DNA from: Acridotheres tristis
Taxonomy: Eukaryota > Chordata > Aves > Passeriformes > Sturnidae
Direction of reading: 5' to 3'
Length of the DNA: 64,000 nt
Assembly: GCA_037013685.1 (NCBI GenBank)
Contig: CM072919.1
Span: forward strand, 51,206,116-51,270,115
Within the stretch, counting starts at the first letter, position 1; the number at the start of each line of letters is the position of its first letter. The translations under genes and the position numbers were made by a program. This document shows positions 9,911 to 18,480 of this stretch, piece by piece. The notes beneath the pieces were generated by a model that was not told the DNA's origin, made no database searches, and saw only the letters and a list, made by a program, of their open reading frames with translations.

Positions 9911-11322
9911 CAGGACAGACCAAGGTTCCCAGCTGCAGAGTAGAGCACGTTCTTCACATCTGGTCCTGTCCTGACTGGGCCAAGGGCTACTGCATGAGCA
10001 ATCTCCTGCTTGATCTGGGCAAAGGCTTGCTGCTGCTCAGGGCCCCAGTGGAAATCGTTCTTCTTGTGGGTGACCAGGTAAAGAGGGCTCACAATCTGGC
10101 TGTATTCAGGAATGTGCATTCTCCAAAAGCCTATGGCACCTAGGAAAGCTTGTGTTTCCTTCTTGCTGGTTGGTGGAGACATTGCAGTGATCTTATTGAT
10201 GACCACACTGGGAATATGGCACCGTCCATCTTGCCACTTTACTCCCAGGAACTGGATCTCTTGGGCAGGCCCTTTGACTTTGCTCTTTTTAATGGCGAAG
10301 CCGGCTCCCAGCAGAATCTCAATGATCTTTTCTCCTTTTTGAAATACCTCCATTGTCGTGTTCCCCCACACAATGATGTCATCAATGTACTGCAGATGTT
10401 CTGGAGCTCCACCCTTCTCCAGCGTAGCCTGGATCAGTCCATGACAGATGGTGGGACTCTGTTTCCACCCCCGGGGCAGTCAGTTCCAGGTGTACTGCAC
10501 TCCCCTCCATGTGAAAGCAAACTGAGGCCTGCATTCTGCTGCCAGAGGAATGGAGAAGAATGCATTGGCGATGTCAATGGTGGCGTACCACTTGGCTGCC
10601 TTGGACTCCAGCTCGTACTGCAGTTCCAGCATGTCTGGCACAGCAGCGCTCAGCAGTGGAGTCACCTCATTCAATGCACGATAGTCCACAGTCAATTTCC
10701 ATTCTCCTTCAGATTTACGCACAGGCCAGATGGGGCTGTTGAAGGGTGAGTGGGTTTTGCTGACCACCCCTTGGCTCTCCAGCTCACGGACCATCTTGTG
10801 TATGGGGATCACAGGATCTCGATTCGTCTGGTACTGCCGGCGGTGCACTGTTGAGGTAGCAATTGGCACCTGTTGCTCTTTCACCCTGAGGAGTCCCACT
10901 GCAGATGGGTTTTCTGATAGCCCAGGCAGGGTGTTCAACTGCTTAATGCCCTCTGCTGCCACAGCAGCTATTCCAAAAGCCCACCTGAGTCCCTTTGGGT
11001 CTTTGTAATAGCCGTTCCTGAGGAAGTCTATGCCTAGGATACATGGTGCCTCTGGGCCAGTCACAACTGGATGTTTCTGCCACTCTTTCCCAGTCAGGCT
11101 CACCTCAGCCTCCAGCAAAGTCCATTCCTGAGATCCCCCCGTAACCCCAGCAATTGAAACAGGTTCCTTCCCGACATGTCCCGATGGTATTAATGTACAT
11201 TGTGAACCAGTGTCAACCAATGCTCTGTGTTCCTGTGGCTCTGATGTGCCAGGCCATCGGATCCACACCGTCCAAAAGATCCGGTTTTCCCTTGTCTCTA
11301 CCTGTCTAGAGGCAGGGCCCCT
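9905..11322 (-). pseudogene. pol: ERVL pro-pol 5' part: protease and reverse transcriptase, broken
   Basis: Continues in the gag frame after the stop at 11325-11323. Numbering from the methionine at 11268, the aspartic protease shows its active site in ALVDTGSQC (D19-T20-G21) and a C-terminal ILGIDFL. Reverse transcriptase follows: SPFNSPIWPVRK (174-185), TVDYRALN (193-200), and motif A in ATIDIANAFFSIPL with catalytic D232. An in-frame TGA at 10482-10480 interrupts it. Beyond this the same frame carries the catalytic YIDD motif (10389-10378), FLGVKW and the thumb/connection region, until the nested provirus at 9904 cuts it off. RNase H and integrase resume at 6530. The sequence is otherwise well preserved, but no functional polymerase can be made. 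Confidence 0.9.
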
Positions 11323-12957
11323 CTATCCCTGGTTATTATTTCTCTCCTGGGCATACATACTGGAGGTTCCTTCAAGGTGATCTGACAGATCATCCTTCCT
11401 TCTGTAATACCCTGCACCTTGGTCATGGGAGGCTGAGGTTACCTTCACTTTAGTGGAGCTCCTTTGGTTAGTGTTTCCCTCCCTGAGCTGACACACCCAT
11501 GCTGCCAGGACAGAAGTGCGTTTCCCATCCCACCTTCTCATGTCTTCCCTGTGGTCACGTAGAAAAAACCACAGGTCAGCACGTGGGGTATACCCTCTCT
11601 CCCTAGCGGGGGGGCGTTGGGCTCTACTTTTGGGGTCCATGACTCGCACTGGTGCTGCACTGATCTTCCTCACCTCTTCCCTTATCTTCTTCATCTCCTC
11701 CTTAAACTCCTCTTTGAGTTCCTTAACCACAGCAGAGACATGAGCCTGCACTGGGCCAGCCATCATACTCTGATAATTCCTGAGCCTGTTGGCAACAGAG
11801 CCCACTGTCACTTGGCTGGTATGCCCTGTGCACCTGACCTTGTCAGGGTCATTGTCATGCTGTCCATCCCTCCCAAAGAGCACCTCCAGTACTGCCACTT
11901 CTCTCAACTGTTGGATCCCTTCATCAAGGGTATTCCAACACAGTCTCTGGTGGTGTTCCTGCATTGTCTCCCTGTGGACAAACCTCTCTCTCACACTCAT
12001 TAAAAGTCGCTCCCAGAGGGAAAGGAGACCTGTCTCCCTTACAAATACTTGGTCCACACCTGAGTCCTGGGTCAAGGATCCCAAACTCCTTGCCTCAGTA
12101 CCATCCAGTTGCACACCTGTACCCATAAGGTCCCAGACCCGCAGTAACCAGGTTGTAAAAGCCTCATGGCCGCGTCGTACAATGTCTTTTCGCAGGTTAC
12201 AGAGACTCTCATATGACAGGGACTCAGTGATGATCTCAATTTCTGGCTCCCCTGCTGGTTGTGAGGGGCCCCCTTCCTGACCCTTATTATCGAAGTGCCT
12301 TGTTTTCATCGTAGACTTCCTAGTTTCCACAGGGGCAACTGCTGCTGCTGAGTGCCCTTGCAGTTCAACTGGAACCTGGACAGATGTAACATCTGTGGGT
12401 CCCACTGCTGCACCATCAGAGTCTCTCTCTTTAAGGCAGGGGCAGGGTTTCTCACCAGCTGGGGAGAGGTATTCCTTCAGCATCTGGCCCATCTCACGTA
12501 TCTCCTTCGCTAGCACCCCCACCCATTCTGGGTGGTTCCTTTCCGAGGTGGGCTGTGGGGCAGGGTCAAACTCTGGGGTAATATCCCTAGTCTCTGGAAC
12601 AGGGTCAGGCTCTGGGGTAACATTTGTAGTCTCTTGGACCGGATCAGGCTCTGGGGCAGCATTACTATTTCCTGGGGTAGGTATCAGGGTTGTTATCCAA
12701 GTCAATCTCCCCTTATCTCTGAATGTTAGATAGAACAGGTTTAACAGGGATATCAGCAACACCAGCCTCAGTATAATGTTATTAGCATTTAGAGAGGATT
12801 TGAACCCCTTAAAGACTGGTGGGGTGGACTTCAAAAACTGTGTGATGGGTTGGGAGAGAATTTCACCTGCTGCCACTTCCTCACAGTAAGTACCATTATT
12901 GAAGTAGCCCCAGAAACATACACTTAGAGTGCGGTAGCTCTGAATCCATGTGGCCAT
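11323..12957 (-). CDS. gag: ERVL-type Gag, open frame of 544 residues
   Basis: Uninterrupted from ATG at 12957 to TAG at 11325-11323. Residues about 61-79 (ILRLVLLISLLNLFYLTF) form one clear hydrophobic segment, unusual for a Gag. Residues about 100-137 contain three imperfect repeats built on PEPDPV/PEFDPA, and the rest is charged, with glutamate/lysine-rich helical stretches near 400-440 and an arginine-rich tail. No CCHC zinc knuckle is present, as expected for ERVL-like and spuma-like Gags. The pro-pol frame follows without a frame change, 18 codons before its first methionine, so the stop is either a read-through stop or a mutation inside a former gag-pol fusion. The product would be structural. 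I assign it from position and context, not from a searched domain. Confidence 0.75.
   Translation of the reverse strand: MATWIQSYRTLSVCFWGYFNNGTYCEEVAAGEILSQPITQFLKSTPPVFKGFKSSLNANNIILRLVLLISLLNLFYLTFRDKGRLTWITTLIPTPGNSNAAPEPDPVQETTNVTPEPDPVPETRDITPEFDPAPQPTSERNHPEWVGVLAKEIREMGQMLKEYLSPAGEKPCPCLKERDSDGAAVGPTDVTSVQVPVELQGHSAAAVAPVETRKSTMKTRHFDNKGQEGGPSQPAGEPEIEIITESLSYESLCNLRKDIVRRGHEAFTTWLLRVWDLMGTGVQLDGTEARSLGSLTQDSGVDQVFVRETGLLSLWERLLMSVRERFVHRETMQEHHQRLCWNTLDEGIQQLREVAVLEVLFGRDGQHDNDPDKVRCTGHTSQVTVGSVANRLRNYQSMMAGPVQAHVSAVVKELKEEFKEEMKKIREEVRKISAAPVRVMDPKSRAQRPPARERGYTPRADLWFFLRDHREDMRRWDGKRTSVLAAWVCQLREGNTNQRSSTKVKVTSASHDQGAGYYRRKDDLSDHLEGTSSMYAQERNNNQG
12547..12660 (-). repeat. In-frame PEPDPV-type tandem repeat inside ERVL gag
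   Basis: Three imperfect units of about 14 codons, each holding a PE(P/F)DP(V/A) core followed by a polar spacer. It is visible at both DNA and protein level. Confidence 0.8.
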
Positions 12958-12981
12958 TTTCCAGAGAAAATTAAAAATCCA

Positions 12982-13131
12982 TTAATTCCTCAACTGATCA
13001 ACCCACAAAATGAACTGGATAATAGCCACAGTAACCTTGGTTATGAGACTCATGTTTAAAAAAGGGCTTGCAAATGGGAGAGGTATAGCAGTGACCACAA
13101 GGAGGCCAATCCAGGGTAAGCTGGACAGCAT
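12982..13131 (-). CDS. 49-residue double-hydrophobic leader frame of the ERVL
   Basis: ATG at 13131, TAA at 12984-12982, between the primer binding site and gag. The peptide has two hydrophobic stretches, LPWIGLLVVTAIPLPFASPF and LITKVTVAIIQFILWV, so it could form a membrane hairpin. It lies in the same frame as gag, which starts 24 bases later. The frame is also open upstream through the PBS into the LTR. It may be a separate leader peptide or the N-terminus of a longer ancestral Gag cut off by the TAA. I know of no assigned function. Confidence 0.45.
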   Translation of the reverse strand: MLSSLPWIGLLVVTAIPLPFASPFLNMSLITKVTVAIIQFILWVDQLRN

Positions 13132-13210
13132 GGTGTCACCTACCACAAGCCTGGCTAACTCAAGAACTGTTATTCCCTTTTCTACCCCTCTCTCAATGCC
13201 CTCAGGCAAT

Positions 13211-13230
13211 GCCCCACGTTCTGGGCACCA
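13211..13230 (-). promoter_or_regulatory. Primer binding site of the ERVL element
   Basis: On the minus strand TGGTGCCCAGAACGTGGGGC starts five bases after the CA of the 5' LTR. TGG starts are typical of sites complementary to a tRNA CCA end. I cannot assign the tRNA confidently. Confidence 0.7.
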
Positions 13231-13235
13231 AAATC

Positions 13236-14598
13236 TGTCTTGGTTTGAAAGACAGATATTTGCTAAGGAAAGGCGAGAACCCCTTTCCTGAGATGCAGAG
13301 TGCAACTCCCTCCCTTCTAATTATTATAGTTTCAAATTAGAGGCTTTCAGGCAGAAGATATGGGGATAGGAATAACAGTTCTTTACTGATATCTAACAAG
13401 GCAAAACAGCAGAAACAACAGCTATAAAAGTTGACAGCAAAACAGAGCAGTATAGCTCAGTTCCAGTTCCCTTTTTTGGCCACAGGTTCCCTCTCCCTGT
13501 GCTCAGTTCCCGGTGCTGTGGGCAGGGCAGGGCCCGCGCAGCTGAAGGGGCTGGGGGATGGCGGCAGGGCCCAGGGGTGAGAGGGTTGGACGAGCGCCTC
13601 CCCCTCACAGTATCAGTCGTGGTGCTCGGCAGAGTGTCCAGAGGTAGTAGGATGAAGTGGGAAGGCAGCAGAGCGGTGTCCAATGGCAGGGAGCGTGGCT
13701 CTCGGTGCTGGGATGGCAGAGAAGATGCTAGATCAGAGCACAGGCCATCTTCCTCTCACTCCACGAGCCAAGCGAGAGTGAAAGAGAGCCCAGGCCCCTG
13801 TCCCACCTTTTCTTTTCTGGTGTCCCCTGTAAGGGTCAGTCCGAAGTTCCCCTCGATTTTGCCTCCCGACCGTCGCAAGGAGACCTCGAGGACCCCCACC
13901 CAGGCTGACTCCAAACAATGGTTTACTGGCTGGGCCAGGTGGATGCTTGTGACTGTGTGCAGGTGTATTGTGTTCACTGGACTGTGCTGTCATGGCACCA
14001 ACCAGAGGTTGTGTTGTACCAACTGAGGACTGCTTGTCCGTACCTGTCTCCTGCAGCACCACACAATGGTCCATAAATCTTCCCACCGTTTGGCCAGAAG
14101 CCACTCGCTTTGGAGAAGGACTATAAAAGAGCGACCCTCTGGAAAGGACCCTTTGAGATCTCTCCACTGATGCAGACCCCTGAGATCTCCCCACGGACGA
14201 GGACTCGTCTATTAGATGACCCACAAGGACGCCCGTCTCGTCTGTTGGTAGCTATTCTCCCATCCCTTCCTTTCTTTCCCCTTTTCCTATCCTATACCTC
14301 TCCCCTTTACCGTAACTGAATTGTTGGCATTTGATGAAATGCATTGCTGTTGTTGATTAAACTGATTTTCTGTTGTTGAATAAACTGATTTTGTCCCCTG
14401 CATTTTGCCTGTTTGCACCTTTGAGATCTAAAGAACCATCACGACCCCCGCTTTACATTAATAGCGGATCGTAACATCCCCCTATCCCCCACTCCCCTGC
14501 AAGAGAAAACTATTGCTACTAAGGTGTAGCCACAAATACTTAACATGACAATGGGAAAAATTCCACAGAAAGAAAAGGAAATAATTCAACCCGCAACA
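13236..14598 (-). repeat. 5' LTR of the ERVL element, split by a solo LTR
   Basis: On the plus strand it starts TGTCTTGGTTTGAAAGACAG and ends CAACCCGCAACA. It aligns with the left LTR (4532-5239) up to GGTGTCCCC and again from CTATCCCCCACTCCCC. The intervening 13828-14481 is foreign: a solo LTR plus one duplication copy. Confidence 0.9.
13828..14476 (+). mobile_element. Solo LTR (649 bp) inside the ERVL 5' LTR
   Basis: It starts TGTAAGGGTCAG and ends GGATCGTAACA, flanked by TCCCC at 13823-13827 and 14477-14481. The empty site is visible in the left ERVL LTR, which confirms both the insertion and its 5-bp duplication. On the plus strand it has a TATA box (TATAAAA, 14122-14128) and AATAAA (14379-14384) about 250 bases on, so it is in sense orientation. 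Frames inside it are not genes. The family is not assigned. Confidence 0.93.
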
Positions 14599-15513
14599 GG
14601 AAGGCAGGAAGGCAGGCAGGAAGGCAGGCAGGAAGGAAGGAAGGAAGGAGGACAGGAAGGAAGGAAGGAAGGCAGGAAGGCAGGAAGGCAGGCAGGAAGG
14701 CAGGCAGGAAGGAAAGAAGGAAGGAAGGCAGGAAGGAGGGCAGGAAGGAAGGCAGGAAAGAAGGAAGGAAGGAAGGCAGGAAAGAAGGAAGGAAGGAAGG
14801 AAGGAAGGAAGGAAGGAAGGAAGGAAGGAAGGAAGGAAGGAAGGAAGGAAGGAAGGAAGGAAGGAAGGAAGGAAGGAAGGAAGGAAGGAAGGAAGGAAGG
14901 AAGGAAGGAAGGAAGGAAGGAAGGAAGGAAGGAAGGAAGGAAGGAAGGAAGGAAGGAAGGAAGGAAGGAAGGAAGGAAGGAAGGAAGGAAGGAAGGAAGG
15001 AAGGAAGGAGGGAGGGAGGGAGGGAGGGAGGGAGGGAGGGAGGGAGGGAAGGAAGGAAGGAAGGAAGGAAGGAAGGAAGGAAGGAAGGAAGGAAGGAAGG
15101 AAGGAAGGAAGGAAGGAAGGAAGGAAGGAAGGAAGGAAGGAAGGAAGGAAGGAAGGAAGGAAGGAAGGAAGGAAGGAAGGAAGGAAGGAAGGAAGGAAGG
15201 AAGGAAGGAAGGAAGGAAGGAAGGAAGGAAGGAGGGAGGGAGGGAGGGAGGGAGGAAGGAAGGAAGGAAGGAAGGAAGGAAGGAAGGAAGGAAGGAAGGA
15301 AGGAAGGAAGGAAGGAAGGAAGGAAGGAAGGAAGGAAGGAAGGAAGGAAGGAAGGAAGGAAGGAAGGAAGGAAGGAAGGAAGGAAGGAAGGAAGGAAGGA
15401 AGGAAGGAAGGAAGGAAGGAAGGAAGGAAGGAAGGAAGGAAGGAAGGAAGGAAGGAAGGAAGGAAGGAAGGAAGGAAGGAAGGAAGGAAGGAAGGAAGGA
15501 AGGAAGGAAGGAA
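14599..15513. repeat. Very long GGAA microsatellite (about 915 bp)
   Basis: The first about 185 bases mix GGCA and GGAA units. Nearly pure GGAA then continues to 15513, interrupted by two GGGA blocks (about 15008-15048 and 15233-15253). Because the unit is four bases, all three frames of a stop-free repeat stay open, which creates a 324-residue KEGR-repeat frame that is not a gene. It is the right-hand part of the repeat split by the ERVL. Confidence 0.97.
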
Positions 15514-16884
15514 CTATAAAATCACCAAAATATTTTTCTTTAATTTTTTAAGGGGAGATGGTGGTACAACAAAGAATGCAAACTAAAACCCCCTACTTTT
15601 TTTAGAATGTGTATTTGACACAACTTTAGAACTTTCAGAGAGTAGTCTGAACTGAATGATGTCTCAAGAGTTCTAATACCTAAATTTTGTTTTCACACTA
15701 TCCCACAGGATAGAGGTGCAGTGCACTTACCAGGTACATTGTTTTGCAAGGATCAGAATTCAAGTTTGGATTCACCCCTCCAAATCTATCTAGAAATCAT
15801 TCAAAGCCCTTTTTCTGTTTCTGAGAGAGGACTCAAGAATTCTGAAGGCTGCATTTCTCATGGTGAATAACAAAATACAATGTGCTATTCAACTAATGTG
15901 GAATATAATGAACAAGATTGAAGTATTAGCACATCTTTCCAATTTAATATGAAAGGATGTCCACAAAAGCAAAACATTTGCATGCAAAGAAAAAGCTGAT
16001 ATTAGCGATGAGATCAGTCTTTTATATATCTAATATAATTACAATTCTTTCAATTACACATCCTGTGATTGCCTTTTTCCCATATGATCTAAATCTAGCC
16101 AGTGATTTATATCAAGTAATTCTCATCTTCAGTAACTGAAATGTAAGGAGATAGTGTCCTAAGCACCAGGTTCAAGCCTTTAGAAATTGTTAATTGTTTT
16201 GCAAATGGTACTCTGTGGTCACAAACACCCTCCGTGAGTCTAAACCTGCATTGTCAGAGCTAGGAGAATTTAGCTTAGATTGAAAACAGGCTAACATGAA
16301 AAATTAGACATTCTAGCAGACGGGAGTGGGTTACGCTTTCAGCTCCAAAGCTAACTACTTAACCTCTATGCAGCCAGCATAGTAGATAGACCAGAAACCT
16401 AATTTGGAGATGTGACAATAAGGAGCTACTGCATTGTCAGGTAATGGGGAAATGGGAGAAAATAAAAAAATGTTACTCTTGGTTATGTAATGGTGTGACT
16501 AGTCTGCTTCAATGGATAGCTCTTCTTTAGAACAGCCTGTTCAACCTTCTTTTGAAGCTACTGAGAAGTGGCCACATTAAAAACAAAAAATTAAAAAGTT
16601 AAAGCTCAGAGAGTGTTCAGAAAATTGTTCTTTGTCCACTCTGGCCATAAGCTATGGCTTCCCAGCTGAGACAGGCATCTCAATGTGAGACTTCATCCTA
16701 ATTCAAATGATCTGTAGAACTGTATGATAAAGAAATCCTTGACTTTGTCAGCCATGATTTTTTAGACATTGTTTGCCACTAGCAATAGAACCATGTGTCC
16801 TTTCTCTTTTCTCATATGCCCTGCATTTGCAGATTTTATTTTACTTACTTGACTACCTGAGAAGAAATGTCAAATCTGCTTGTG
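15514..16884. other. AT-rich non-coding DNA
   Basis: No gene, RNA or clear transposon is seen. It is ordinary AT-rich sequence between the GGAA repeat and an antisense CR1. Confidence 0.55.
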
Positions 16885-17034
16885 AAAAGGTCATGAAATC
16901 ACGGAATCATGAAGGTGCCCATGTTGGAAGTGACTCAAAAGTTTATGGAGTCCGACCTTTCATAGGACAGAGGACTCGTATTGAACTATCCAGCACCATG
17001 TCCAATTGCATTTGGAAAATCTCAAGAGACAGGG
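16885..17034 (-). mobile_element. Antisense CR1 3' end, fragment left of a solo LTR
   Basis: Reads like the reverse complement of the CR1 3' tail: AATCACGGAATCATGAAGG, then a TTGGAAGTGACTC stretch and a GGAGTCCGACC stretch, corresponding to the conserved CR1 tail. It is heavily diverged. It continues at 17758 after the solo LTR. Confidence 0.7.
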
Positions 17035-17752
17035 TGTCCTAGGGTGATGTTATGGTGTTTGTATCTCCAAATCGTGTGTTCTGATTATGTTTGGTATTAT
17101 GTCCTGTGCTTACAGGACTGACTCTGAAAGTGAAGCTTTGTTTTGTCTTGTTATCAGCCGGCTCACCTCCCCCATGGTCTATGTTTAGGAGAGGTTTTGG
17201 CTCTGCTGGCTTGCTTGCTTGCCTGCTTGCTTGCTTGCTTGCTTGCCTGCTTGCTTGCCTGCTTGCTTGCTTCTGCCTCTTTTTCTTTCCTTCGCTTTGC
17301 CCTTGCTTTTTGCTTGTTAGTTAGTTCAGCTAGGCAGTCCAACTTTTTCCCTGGACTGTTTTCTTTTCCACCCCGTCCCCTCCCTCTCCTGGATACCATC
17401 TGGACCTGTTCTGGACGGGGACCTGGGAAACCCCAAGAAACACCGGGAGCCTACACTCTGTCACCTGCAGCAGTCATTCCCCAGCGCCGGAGACTGATAA
17501 CTGGGCGACCACTCGCCGGAGAGACTGAGATTGCCATCCCTTCAGAACGGTGAAAGAGTTTTTTTGTCAGCTGGTGTTGTTGTTTCCCTGTGCTGGGGAG
17601 TGTTTTGCTTGTTAAATAAACAGGTCTTTTTTTCCCACTCTTCTCTGAGGAAATTCTTCCCGAACCCGTTGGTGGGGGGGAGGAGTCGTGGGGTTTGCTG
17701 TGTGGGGGCTCCTTCCGGAGGTTTCTCCCCAAATTCGCCCTAAACCAGGACA
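17035..17752 (+). mobile_element. Solo LTR (718 bp) inside CR1
   Basis: Starts TGTCCTAGGGTGATG and ends CTAAACCAGGACA. CAGGG is duplicated exactly at 17030-17034 and 17753-17757. AATAAA at 17615-17620 puts it on the plus strand. The 5-bp duplication and the AAACCAGGACA end suggest an ERVL-type LTR. It contains a GCTT/GCCT tetranucleotide run. Small frames within it are not genes. Confidence 0.9.
17209..17272. repeat. GCTT/GCCT microsatellite within the solo LTR
   Basis: About 16 tetranucleotide units of GCTT with interspersed GCCT. It explains the LLACLLACLLAC-type frames. Confidence 0.92.
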
Positions 17753-17757
17753 CAGGG

Positions 17758-18480
17758 ACACTGACATGCCCCTGGGGGTCATGTTCAAGTGAAGGGTGGT
17801 TCTCCCTGTAAAAAAAAAACAACCTTTCTTACGTTTGATCATTTTTGTGGCCTTCTTTTGCACCCTTTTCTTCTGCCCATGATTTTCTTGAATTGTGGAC
17901 ACAGAACAGGAAATGATATTCCAGGTGTAGTCTGACAAGCACTGAGAAGACTGGGATGATCCCATTTATACCTGTGCTAATAGTATCCCTAGGGATGCAG
18001 ATCAGGATCAGTTCTGTCTTTGTTGCTGCAGTAGCACACTGCTGATCTATGTTTATTTAGTTTGTCTACCAGGACTTCCCAGCAAGGCTGTTCCCCAAAC
18101 TCACAGTCCTAGCTTATACTGAGCTCTTTGGTTATGCCATGCCAGGTACAGACTTTTCACTTGTCTTTGTTAAACTTCAGACTGTTGTTGATAGTGCACT
18201 CTCCCAGCCTGTTTGGCTTTCTCTGCAAGATTGTCTCTCCCTAGTGATGTGTCCACTTCACCATGCAGTCTGGTAAGGGTGCTTCTAATCCAGTTCAGGG
18301 CAGAAGCTGAGTGACATGGGGGCCATCTCTGGGGAGCACCAGTTGTTACAGACTGCCAGCCTGAGTAAAAACCACTCATCACCATCCACTGAGTGCAACC
18401 TGGTAACAGTTTCCTACCCATTTTGCAGACTACCAATCCAGTCTGTATGCTAACAGGTTTAACTTAAAGTGTCTGGAAGA
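17758..18480 (-). mobile_element. Antisense CR1, main fragment right of the solo LTR
   Basis: Recognisable from segments such as CTTGAATTGTGGACACAGAA, ATTCCAGGTGTAGTCTGACA and CCAGCCTGTTTGGCTTTCTC, all typical of the reverse complement of the CR1 region preceding its 3' tail. Orientation and order are consistent with 16885-17034, so one old CR1 copy was split by the solo LTR. The right boundary is approximate. Confidence 0.8.

Larger units (their letters stand above)
4532..14598 (-). mobile_element. ERVL-type endogenous retrovirus, nested and inactivated
   Basis: A class III (ERVL-like) provirus reading right to left. The order is 5' LTR (13236-14598), primer binding site (13211-13230), hydrophobic leader frame, gag (12957-11323), protease and reverse transcriptase (11322-9905), RNase H and partial integrase (6530-5348), then 3' LTR (5239-4532). 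There is no envelope gene, as usual for this class. Gag and pol share one frame. It is interrupted by an ERVK-like provirus in pol and a solo LTR in the 5' LTR. The two LTRs differ at roughly 40-50 positions by eye over about 700 aligned bases, so it is much older than the nested provirus. The class assignment comes from protein features and the 5-bp duplication and is not database-checked. Confidence 0.9.

Noticed and set aside
10150..10749. 199-residue plus-strand frame opposite reverse transcriptase
   Set aside because: Antisense shadow of the pol gene, whose motifs are clear on the other strand.
11789..12280. 163-residue plus-strand frame opposite ERVL gag
   Set aside because: Shadow of the 544-codon gag frame; no independent features.
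13499..14224. Frames of 175 and 163 residues across the 5' LTR
   Set aside because: They run across the boundary of a solo LTR inserted in an LTR, so they are composite accidents.
14545..15519. 324-residue frame of KEGR repeats
   Set aside because: It is the translation of a GGAA microsatellite. A stop-free tetranucleotide repeat keeps all frames open.
17143..17553. 136-residue frame with LLACLLAC repeats
   Set aside because: Produced by the GCTT/GCCT run within a solo LTR.
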